Positions 22,799-32,447 of a stretch of 64,000 nt of DNA are shown one piece after another. Every line of letters starts with the position of its first letter. Position 1 is the first letter of the stretch. Origin of the DNA: Pseudoscleropodium purum (Eukaryota > Streptophyta > Bryopsida > Hypnales > Brachytheciaceae); assembly GCA_963969395.1 (NCBI GenBank), contig OZ017797.1, forward strand, positions 30,814,001 to 30,878,000. The letters run 5' to 3'. A program made the position numbers and the translations under genes. A model generated the notes under the pieces. That model was given only the letters and a program-made list of their open reading frames with translations. It did no database searches and had not been told where the DNA came from.

Positions 22799-22812
22799 GT
22801 GGGTCCATAACC
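22799..22812 (-). promoter_or_regulatory. Putative primer-binding site, half-tRNA type
   Basis: Directly inside the 5' LTR the minus strand reads GGTTATGGACCCAC. The usual TGGTATCAGAGC is absent. The sequence is complementary, with one mismatch, to the anticodon arm of plant initiator tRNA-Met (GTGGGCCCATAACC, recalled from memory). Drosophila copia is primed by the 5' half of this same tRNA. The role is inferred from position and complementarity. Confidence 0.6.
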
Positions 22813-23076
22813 TATTGTGAATAGAACAACAAGGTAATATATTTCAATGAAGAGGATTACAAAAGCAAACATGAGAAAGGGGTATTAAACCCAAGCAAGG
22901 GGCTGCCCTCTTATACTATTCTATTGGCTTGGCTACAAACAACTTTTACTTTAGTCAGCCTATATATAGAATTCCTACAAGTAATTATAGACTTAACAAG
23001 GAGTTCCTACAAGTAATCTTTTACTTAACCCAAGTCTTTCAACACAAACCTAATACATTAGTCAAGTCCTTCAACA
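22813..23076 (-). repeat. 5' LTR of the young Copia element
   Basis: Same 264-bp length as the 3' LTR, with two substitutions (near 23,054 and 23,066). In element orientation it supplies the promoter (TATATATAG) for the polyprotein on the minus strand. It is followed outside by the TTTAT target duplication. Confidence 0.93.
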
Positions 23077-23081
23077 TTTAT

Positions 23082-23510
23082 CCCAACTTGGTTTTTAATC
23101 TATGCTAGCCTCTATTGGATTTTTGGTCTTGGTATTGGGGGTTGGGGAGTGTAGAAGGATGTTGAAACCTAATTCGGATTTACCCAACTAGTATAGTTCA
23201 TTCCGGAGGAGGCTAATTAAATAGGATTTGACTCTAATTCCATGCCGAATAGGTCATTGCAACCAAGATTTGTAAAAGAAATTCCTTAACCACATGCAGT
23301 ATTGTTATCCTCACGGTAAGTCTAATTGTCAAATTTGTCACTCCACTCTTAAACGCCACAAGGGTTAAGTAAATCTCCCAAGCTATTTATTACTCTTTAA
23401 TCTTCTTTCCTTTCATTCCCTTTATTTTTGTTCTTCTTTTATATATCCAATCCGAATTCTTTATTCTTTAATGTCTTTAATTCTCTTACTTCGAAATCAG
23501 CCTTTAGCCT
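23082..23510. other. Right host flank of the young Copia element, no gene seen
   Basis: No open frame with a motif and no repeat boundary was recognised. It continues the sequence interrupted at 17,964. Confidence 0.4.
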
Positions 23511-24980
23511 TCCAATTAGGTACAGCCAACAAGATCAGCAACTCCAAATTGGTAGTTGGTACTCTTCCCGATCAGACTGCCTTCACCAATTCGAACCAAA
23601 CACCACAGGTACAATGCAAACCAAATCACTTCTTGCCAAATTGATCTTGTCAACCAATTTGGGAACCAGCAAAGTTGACAAGACAACATTCAGACTTTAT
23701 TCAACGCTCCAAATTGGTTTTGACCATACATTCCCAATTGTTCAGCAACATGCATATCGATACACATCATAATTCACTTAGTAAATTCACAATTTGGCTG
23801 CCTCAATTTACTACAATGACATCCATAACAAGGAGACAACTTGGAAAACAATTCCGTTATATTCATCATGCCAAATTGGCGAACAAAATCACCATTACAA
23901 ATTGTTATTTTAATTGTTCATGCTCATAAAAACTAACTCATAGTCATTCAAAATATATCTCTAATTTCTCTCCTGCTAGCAATCAGACAAATGACTCCGA
24001 TTAGGCTCATAACATCTCAACAAAATATTGCAATTAAGTTCTCATCTAATCTTCACATTTTGCACTAATCTGCCTGATAAATTATTACAACCACTATTCT
24101 TCCAAATACGATCTCATCTTTTCTGCGCACTACTATTCCAAGTTCAAATCTAATCCAGATCTTTGCACCAACTTGGAATCTCTTGCATTCACTGCATCTC
24201 ACTTCCTTAAAGCACACACTTTCATAAATTCTACACTACACACTCCCTTCCCAATCAACCCCCGACTAGGAAAATTCTTCAACTTCATATCTGCACATCA
24301 CATGCACTACCATACACTAGCACCAACTTATTCCCAACTAGGACGGTAGGACGCAGACACACCCAAACTGATCCGACCTTGGGTCAACACCAACTAACAC
24401 AGACACAATTCCCAACTGGAAATCACACACTCAAAGACAAGAACACACAAGAAAACAAATACATAGCCTTCACCGACTGGGACACGCACTGGAATTCACT
24501 CAACAATGGGTAAAAGAAATGAAAACCAAAAACAGCCCAAATAGGAGCCAAGGAAGACGAAGCTCAACAACTCCAACCAACTCGGCCCCTTCAACTGAAT
24601 TAACTACCATTTCTACTTGGCAACTCATACACGTCAATCTGCCAACTTGGACTCACCAAACCAGCATCCTAATTGGTAAACAGACCATCAACCATAATAT
24701 TTTACAACTTACCAACTAAACTACTCACCCAATTGGAATTTACACTGACTCTCACTACTCGACTTCCAACTTGGTAAAACAGAAACAGCTCAACCACATC
24801 CAATTTGGATTCACACATACAACCAACCATTGACAAGACATACTCAAAACATTGACAACTTGGACATTAACAAACACACAAAAACACCCAAATTGGCCCA
24901 TAGACTAACAATCAACCTCACAAAATCCTCACTTTACCAAAAATAACACCAAAAATTGGCGGCTTTAACATCCAACTTGT
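23511..24980 (-). repeat. Diverged repeat rich in CCAA-N-TTGG palindromes (copy B, inverted)
   Basis: More than twenty CCAANTTGG-like sites lie in 1.5 kb. The + strand is C+A-rich, the mirror of copy A at 14.4-15.7 kb. The inverse complement of 24,410-24,490 aligns with 14,690-14,730. Frames at 23,428 and 24,519 are rich in Asn, Thr and Pro because of the base composition and are not taken as genes. Confidence 0.5.
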
Positions 24981-25654
24981 TTATCTACAGGGAGTCTTCG
25001 ATCAAAAATGGTGTTCTAGAGCCAATGGTGCAATTTGTTTGGCATTTGGAGTTAATCTCCAAAAGTTAGGATGTTGGTCCAACGTATAGTAGATAGTCAA
25101 AAGTTTAGAAGTAGGATGAAAAATTTTAAGGATGAGGATGAAAATACAAGTTGATAAGGTTACTAGTAGGAATTTAGGAGGGGAAGTGGTTCCTTGAAAC
25201 CTATTTAAGGGCTCTATTTTTCTCTCTAAAATCATCCCCTTCAATTGTTGTTGGATTCGTGGGTCCAAGTGATTTTGGATATCTTGGCATTTGAGGCCAA
25301 AAAAACTCTACGGTGTTTTGGGAACACTTTTGGCTCCATTCTTGTTGTACTACCTAGAGCTTTCAAAGGTCTATGTGGATCTGTGTAGGCCCTAATCATC
25401 CTTGAATCTTTGTGTATGAGTTGTGGAGAAGTTGGAAGTCTTTTATCCTTCCTTTGTGCAATTGTAGGAGTTAACTTGTGTGAGTTGGGAGTCTTGTGTG
25501 GGTTATACTAATCCTAAAGCACTCCCCCACCGTACCTTGGTGATGCCACTTTGGAGGGCCTTTAGTAAGTTAGATAGGGTCATCACCTTGTTCTTTAGGG
25601 TGTTACTTGGTATAAGCACAGTTCTTAGCTAATGTTCTCTGACTATGTGGATAC

Positions 25655-25835
25655 CCCTTGGAAGCGACAGAGCTTTGACCTTAGGTGTTAGAAGAAGAAA
25701 TACGTTTTAAAATACCCTTTGGAGACGGCGGAGCTTTGACTTTAGGTAATAGAAAGTTTGGCACGTTTTCCTTGTCATCACTAGGACGATGAAGCTTTGA
25801 CTTTGGGACTTGAAGAAGTTTGGCATGTTTCACAA
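25655..25835. repeat. 61-bp tandem repeat, three copies
   Basis: AGCTTTGACYTTAGG recurs at 25,671, 25,732 and 25,793 (61-bp period), each followed by GAAG-AA-G-TTTGGCAYGTTT in variably diverged form. Sequence between 24,981 and 25,655 holds no recognised gene. Confidence 0.7.
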
Positions 25836-25929
25836 AGTACCGAATAAGCCCCTATGTTAGCTTCCAAATATCCATGAAAGGATATGTTTGTTAGTTTCCA
25901 AATATCCAAATAGAAACCAAACCAAAACC

Positions 25930-26180
25930 CCAAGTAACCAACTAGTACCCCTAGCAACAACCTGACACCCCCAAGCAAGTAGTTCAACACCCCAAGCAAG
26001 CAGCTCGACGCCCCCAGCAAGCAATCCAATACTCGTAGACCAACCCGACACCTCAACAAGCAATTGACGCCCTAGCAGCATCCTGATACTCAGGGACCAA
26101 CCCAATACCCTCAGCAAGCAATCGATGCCTAGCAGCATCCTGATACCCGGGGACCACCCTGATACCTTCAGCAAATAGCT
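25930..26180. repeat. Irregular short repeats built on AGCAAGCA
   Basis: The words CCCCCAAGCAAG, AGCAAGCAATC, CCTAGCAGCATCCTGATAC and GACCAACCC recur with unequal spacing. The stretch is GC-richer than its surroundings. Minus-strand frames here (92 and 105 codons) are repeat translations rich in Leu and Gly and have no domain. Confidence 0.5.
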
Positions 26181-26535
26181 GGTGAGCTCGAAGGAGTATC
26201 CAGCACCAAAGGAACAGCTAGTGAATCTAAAGGAGGGTCTAGCGCCAAAAGGTAGCTCGGGAGAGGAAGGGGGGTCCTGGTGAGCTCGAAGGAGTATCCA
26301 GCACCAAAGGAACAGCTAGTGAATCTAAAGGAGGGTCTAGCGCCAAAAGGTAGCTCGGGAGAGGAAGGGGGGTCCAGCATTAGAAGGCAACTCTGGAGAG
26401 GAAAGAGGGTCTAGTGGCCAGAAGGTATCTTGGCAAAGAAGGGGGGTCCATTGGCTAGAAGGTAGCTTGGAGAAGAAGGAGGGTCCAACCGCCAAAGGGA
26501 CAATTCGGAGAGGAAGGAAGGTCCAACAATTCGGG
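26181..26535. repeat. GC-rich minisatellite: exact 98-bp duplication plus 37-bp units
   Basis: GGTGAGCTCGAAGGAGTATC starts at 26,181 and again at 26,279. The 97 bases that follow are identical, so a recent tandem duplication is likely. From 26,333 the word GGGTCY recurs every 37 bp (26,333, 26,370, 26,407, 26,444, 26,481, about 26,518) with the body RGAAGGTAGCTYGGAGAGGAAG. Open minus-strand frames rich in Pro and Ser reflect the repeat. Confidence 0.85.
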
Positions 26536-29435
26536 GAGGAAGAAAGGTACCTTCTCATACCACCTTGTACACAACCGATCATCTACAAAATCCTCCCACC
26601 ACCAAGGTTGCTATAAACAATGGAAGAAGATTAGAGGTTGGGGAGATGAAGTAGAGAATGAGGGTGAAGAAGATGAATAGTCCACTAGCCTATAGATTAG
26701 ATAGGACTTAGGAGAAATCCATGGAAGCCCATTGTAACTGTTAGAAGTAGATTAGGATGAAGCAAAGGAAAGTGCGTAAGTAGGGGGAAGAGCCCCATTA
26801 AGAGCTTGGATATTTGGATTTATAGTTGTAAGACCTCCATTAATTCACTTGGTGGAATAGTATTAGTGTAGAAAGAAATTAGGGGAAAGAAAAGGAGGAA
26901 AGGAAGTAGAGAGAACATTAGGGTATTACCCCCCCCCCCAACCATTAAACAGTGAGCTTGACCTATAAAAAACCAACAAAGATTACCATAGAATATAAGG
27001 AAGGGCATGCATACTTGGACGAGGTCGTCTCTAACACCAACAATGATGAAGTGAGTGTTTAACCTAGCCCCATCATCATTGCTAATTAGCTGTAGTTCTT
27101 TTCTCCTAGGTATCCCTAATCCAAGCATAACAAGTAAAGAGTAGGGAAAATGGTGAATGTGGATTCAAACGTTCCGAGATTAGGACGGGAATTCTCCAAA
27201 AAGGTAATATAGGAATTAGGTCGCCTTGACCACGTAAAAGCTTGAGCTAGGGTAGAACATGGAATTACACTAGGGAAGAGGGTCCAAGGGTAGAACTAGA
27301 GGCTTACAAACTAGGGTAATAACATAATGTAGAGTTCTTTTTAGACGTCAAAACCCATAGCATCGCTAGGAGTTAGAAGGTAACATGTTGTCATAGAGGT
27401 CGTTGGAGAAATCCCAATTACCCATAATATTAAGCAAACAATTGGTACCATAGACTTCACATAAGAATTAGAGGGAACCAAAAATCGGCAATCAGCTTGT
27501 AGCTCACATCACTCGTGCCCTAGGCATTTCTTTGCCCATCCACGAAATTAGAACATATTAGCAAGATCCATTGCTTAGAAGGCATAGTGAACCGTGCTCA
27601 CAACACCCCTTTAAATCAAAAGTAGATAAAAGCCAAGAATGTGGTCGTGTTCACTTACTTACTAAGGGTGGATAATCAAGCGCCCATAGAAATATACAAT
27701 TGACTTCTAATATAACCATTAGAAGAAATTTGAGGTCTCAAGAAGGCCATTGAAGAGTGACAAACCAAGCTGTTTAAAGTAAGTTAGGTATCCTATAAAA
27801 TTTGTCCAAAATGCATAGTTACATACTTTGACTTTTGCAAAAATCATCAAGAAGAGTAAAATTTCATGAAAATCATTAGCTTGGTAGGACTTTCACAATA
27901 CAAAAGGCTAACACTATACAAAATTTTTAATTGAAAATGAAAAAATAAATTGTCCAATCAAGTCTAATGAAGACTATTTAAATGTTTTTGAAACTAGTTA
28001 CTTAGGAAGGCAACTAGCTTCATTGGCAGCTTAGTTAGTTGTGTGAATTTGGAGATGAAGAGAAGAAAGCAACTAGCTTCAATGGTGGCTTAGTTAGTTG
28101 TATGAATTTGGAGATGAAGAGAGGAACCTTTTTATACAAGTGGGGTAGCAGTAGATAAATAATTTCTATCAAGGATATGTAATTTATGATTAATAGGAGT
28201 TCAACTACTCATAGTTAAATCAAATGTAGGAATTGTGTTGATAGTCAAATTTTAGGCCTCATTCAAGTATAGTAGAATAACTTCCTTTTTTTAAAATTTA
28301 ATTTAATTAATATAGAAAATGAAGCTAAATTTCATCTTCAACTATTAGTTACAACCAAATTTTAGGGAGGGTTTGGAAGGGACATTATTTTGAACATTTT
28401 AAAGACACTTTCTAAATTTTGTCCATAATTTTTAGTTGGAGTCTCAAAATTTCAAATAAATTTTTGGAGATGAAAATTAACTTGATTCCCTATATTAACT
28501 TGGTTCAAAGTTTATTCAAAAAATTATTCTACTATACCTAAATGAGGTCTAAAATTTGACTTTGAATACAATTCCTACATTTGACAATGCGTAGTCTATC
28601 ATCAAACTATCCCATAGCCTTTGAGGATTCACAATGAACTATTGATATTTTTATAAAAACAACCTCTTCATCCTTCATTATCTCCAAATGTCTATGAAGC
28701 AAGTCTTTTTCACTACTTCAAAAAAAATTCTTGATGGTAAGCCGTTGGACTATTTTTGGACATTTGCATTTTTTTTACGATTTGATGTAAGAAGAATTAG
28801 TACATCAAAATACATAATATTCAATAATCAAAGTTAAAGTGTATTAGAGTACCTTAATTTTAATTATTTGACGCCTTCTACTTGGACTTTGAGCCATTAA
28901 CAAGCATCTAACATTGTGACATTAGTTGAACAAAAATAGGGGAAAAAAATGTCATCTGTAGGGTCTTTGGAGGGCTATGGAGCAATTTTCTTGAGACCTT
29001 GTTTTTTCTCTAACATTCAATCCCTAATTAAAATTCCATTTTCCCCTCAAGGGACAAAATGGATTTTAAGCAAGTTCTTACAATCTAAGTATTCATTATG
29101 ATTTTTTGAAACTTTTTGCAAAGATAGAAAAACACATTAGCTTTTAGAAATATAATCTATATTTCAATTGGTGCTTGGAAAAAAAATTATGGCACTAAAA
29201 GCTCTTTCTTAGGTGCAATTGGTAAAACCCATTCATCCACAAAAAAATTAATTTTTTTCTTATAGATTGTAATTTTATCTAGATAGGAAGCTTTGATTGA
29301 TTTCATTTGGATTTGTTCTATGAAAATTATGGATAATCTTCTTTTTTGGGTAATTGTAGCATCTTCTTGAAAAAATAATTTTAAGGATTCATTTCTAAAT
29401 GTATTCCTTACAATTTTAAAAAAAAATTTACAAGT
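26536..29435. other. Intergenic DNA, with an 11-C run and one 59-bp duplication
   Basis: Eleven consecutive C lie at 26,929-26,939. GCAACTAGCTTC followed by TTAGTTAGTTG and TTTGGAGATGAAGAG occurs twice, starting at 28,010 and 28,069 (59-bp period). The 102-codon minus frame at 26,820-27,128 shows no motif. No gene was recognised. Confidence 0.45.
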
Positions 29436-30023
29436 TTAACCCCTAAAGGACCGAATGACCATTGAATGTACATAGGTAATCTCAAGTAGGTGTGTATGAA
29501 GTCATTTTTTAATGGATGTTCTTAAAATTTTGACACAAGATGTGAACTTATATCTTTTCAGTGGGAGTATATATTTTTTTTCCAATCCGGTGCCTGGATC
29601 AAAAGTTATGATGCCTTGAACTTTGGAGGTAGCTTAGGCAGCTTTGGACAGCATATGCAAAACTCCTCTGATAATTCTGAAATTTGGCAGGTATGTAACT
29701 TACATGATACGAGATGCAAATGTCAAAAAAATAACCATGTATATTGTAAGAATTTCATTTTTGGAGGAGTTAAAGCCTGCTGGCCCTATCGGACAAGGCC
29801 AGAAAAAAAAATTCTCCTAACTTCAAATGTTATAATCTTTTAATCTGTGTGGTCAAAATTTCTGAATTTTTTTCCACATGGTCCTAGATAAGTTTAGTAC
29901 AAATTTATACAATTGAATTTTGAAAAAAAAAACTTTTTTTTAAAATTTTTTTCTTGCTGCCCTAAAAACTGCCGAATTTTGATAATTTCTATCCAAAATG
30001 TGCCTCGGTCCTTTAGAGGTTAA
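29436..30023. mobile_element. TIR element with TTAA ends, copy 1 (588 bp)
   Basis: The left end TTAACCCCTAAAGGACCGA (29,436-29,454) and right end (30,005-30,023) are inverse complements at 18 of 19 positions. The interior is non-coding and shares blocks with copy 2, for example TCAAAAGTTATG near 29,600 and ATGTTATAATCTTT near 29,827. The 75-codon frame at 29,616 is not kept open in the other copy. Ends of TTAA followed by CCCC fit a piggyBac-type element, though TTAA could also be part of the inverted repeat. A second similar end (GGAACTTTAGAGGTTAA) lies at 30,327-30,343. Confidence 0.55.
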
Positions 30024-30823
30024 GATTTCTTGTTAGATTGACAATCTCATCATTGAAATTGGTGTCTCCAATTTTATTTGAGATATTAACAATTTAGATT
30101 TTCCTTCAATCTTGAATCTACTTCCATTTAACAATTTTTCAATAAATGAAATTAAGTGTGTATTTTCTTTATTAAAAATTTCTATATTTCTAGAATTTCT
30201 TCTATACATTTACTTATTAGCCTAGTGCAAGTTCCTATAGTTAAATATGGAAAAAAAAAATTAAGTTATTTACAATTTGCAATAGAAATGGCAATTTCAA
30301 GTGGTTTTTGATGGAAATAAGGCCTTGGAACTTTAGAGGTTAACTAGCAGTTGGCACTTGCTATGCTATACATTTATCATTAGAATTTTATAAGAATTTC
30401 TATGTCTTAGATAGAAAGTAGAACAAAAATTCCAATAAATCTTCAAATAAAAATTACGAAAATCTTTGTATAATTTTTTTAAATAAGTAAGCATATACTG
30501 AAATGTACAATGGAAATTTATTGAATGAAATATATGCAATGGTGAATACTGTAAAAGATACACATACATTAGAATGTACTAGAAATTTGATTCAATTGTT
30601 ACAAACAATAGCAACCCAAATTGAAGAATTGAAAAGAAAGACTTGTAAATTTCAAAAACTTTGTGAACAACTTAATTGTTGTGAAATCCAAAATCGCTTC
30701 AATTGAATAAATTTCTCAAAAGCATTTGGTAGTGGCAATAGAAAATTGAAATCATGAAAGCTCAAAGCTTACAAAAGCACAAAATCATAGAAGTGTAAAG
30801 CCAAGAGAAGCAATGGAATTGCT

Positions 30824-31166
30824 ACCTCTATAATATCACCCTATGGGTCTTCTTTAACATCACCTTAATTGCAACAACTACATTATTTCTATAATATCAC
30901 CCTTTGTAAGAAGTGATATTAGGGGTGATGCAAATTGCTACTCTATTTCTGTAATATCACATTATGTGAAAATACGATTTCTATGTATGCATGATTGAAA
31001 ATATTTTTACAAAATATTCAAAATAATTATTTTAAAGACTTATTGAATCATTATCATGCATTCTATTCAAATATATCAAAATTATACCAATATGTGATAC
31101 AATGAATGTGTAGCATAGCAAGCACCAGCCCCTAGTATTAATGGTAGCATTTGTGATATTACAGAG
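30824..31166. mobile_element. Possible MITE with CCTCTATAATATCAC ends
   Basis: CCTCTATAATATCAC at 30,824-30,838 is matched by an inverse copy with one difference at 31,152-31,166. Related words (CTATAATATCACCCT, CTGTAATATCACATT) recur inside near 30,889 and 30,947. Non-coding, 343 bp. No target duplication was resolved. Confidence 0.4.
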
Positions 31167-31887
31167 GGATTTATGATTCTAGTAGTATGATTATTCTCTT
31201 GGAACATTAAATATCTATCAAGAAAGATAAAATTGATAATTTTTTACCTTTCTTTTAGCAATCAAAACTATCAATGACAAGATCAATGAAATAACATAAT
31301 AGGGTGATTTCAAAATTACCATGTATTCTTTTGGTATCAAATGTTGTGAGTACATCATGTCTTCTACTATAACTTTTGAATTATGAAGCCAATGGATTTG
31401 AAATTTTAAAAGAAGATGCACAATACTTTTTGTGATATTTTTTCATTTTTTCATTAAAATCTATTTAATGGTTAGTTTTTCTAACTTTTTACAATTGGGT
31501 TTTGATGTTGTTTTTTAACCTTTAGAGTACTCAAATTAATGATCTAGGAGTGAGCTTCAAGGGCCATGTTTTTACTCTTGACATAAAGCGTTTGTACAAA
31601 AGACACCTAAAAATAATAGATATGGTCTCCTCTAGTTGTGTGCAAAGAAAATTGCTTTGCATGTATATTTTTGGACATCCAAATATATTTAGTCTCCATT
31701 TCTTTGATGTAATCTCATCTCCCAAAAGTTCTTAAGAATGGACTATTTTTAGTTGTTTTAGTTTTAGTTTTTCTATTTATTGATGATTAAATTGTTATTG
31801 TATTTATATTTTTAAGATTAAATATTTTTTTAGTTCTTCTATTACAAAAAATTATTTTGGTCTTAATCTTTCTAGTGTATAATCTCC

Positions 31888-32447
31888 TAATCCTTTAAAT
31901 GACCAAGTGATCATTCAACGGACACACGAGATCTTGGATAGTTATATACCAACTTGAAGTCAATTTTGGTCAGGTGTTCATGAAATTTTAATACAAGGGG
32001 GTGAACATGAGCCCCTTTAGTAGGAATTATAAAAATTTCAATTGGGTGCACATATCAAAAGCTATGTTGCCTTGAATATGTACAAAACTCTTCTTCTACT
32101 TCTAAAATGAAACTTAAAATTAATGATACAAAATGCAAATGTAAAAAAAATAACTATGTCACTTAGTATAAAAATCTCATTCTAGGAGGAATAAAGTCTA
32201 TTGATCCTAATTGATAAGGTCAGAAAAAAATTCTTCTAATGTCAAATGTTATAATCTTTCAATCTGTGCGGTCAAGGTTTATGAATTTTTCCATACATTC
32301 CCATAATATTCTAACTAGTACAAATTTGGAAAATTATAATTTTTGAAAAAAAACTCAATTTTACATTTTTTTTTCCCCACTACCCTAAAAAGTGGCATTT
32401 TTTCTCAATTCTTGCTTGAAATGCCCTCGGTCGTTTTTGAATATAGG
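31888..32447. mobile_element. TIR element with TTAA-type ends, copy 2 (degenerate)
   Basis: It aligns collinearly with copy 1: TCAAAAGCTATG near 32,054 and ATGTTATAATCTTT near 32,241 keep the same spacing to the right end (CCCTCGGTCGTTTTT near 32,424). The terminal repeats have decayed (CCTTTAAATGACC on the left). No coding sequence. Confidence 0.5.

Larger units (their letters stand above)
17965..23076 (-). mobile_element. Young, structurally complete Copia LTR retrotransposon
   Basis: Two 264-bp LTRs (17,965-18,228 and 22,813-23,076) bound a single 1,335-codon gag-pol frame read on the minus strand. The LTRs differ at only two positions. The 5-bp sequence TTTAT lies on both sides (17,960-17,964 and 23,077-23,081), a perfect target-site duplication. 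A purine tract AAAGTGGGAG abuts the 3' LTR (18,229-18,238). The domain order protease, integrase, reverse transcriptase, RNase H defines Copia (Pseudoviridae). Intact coding plus near-identical LTRs indicate recent insertion and possible present activity. Confidence 0.95.

Noticed and set aside
26168..26582. Pro/Ser-rich minus-strand frames that look like cell-wall proteins
   Set aside because: They translate the 37-bp and 98-bp minisatellite units; no signal peptide and no hydroxyproline-type SPPPP motif.
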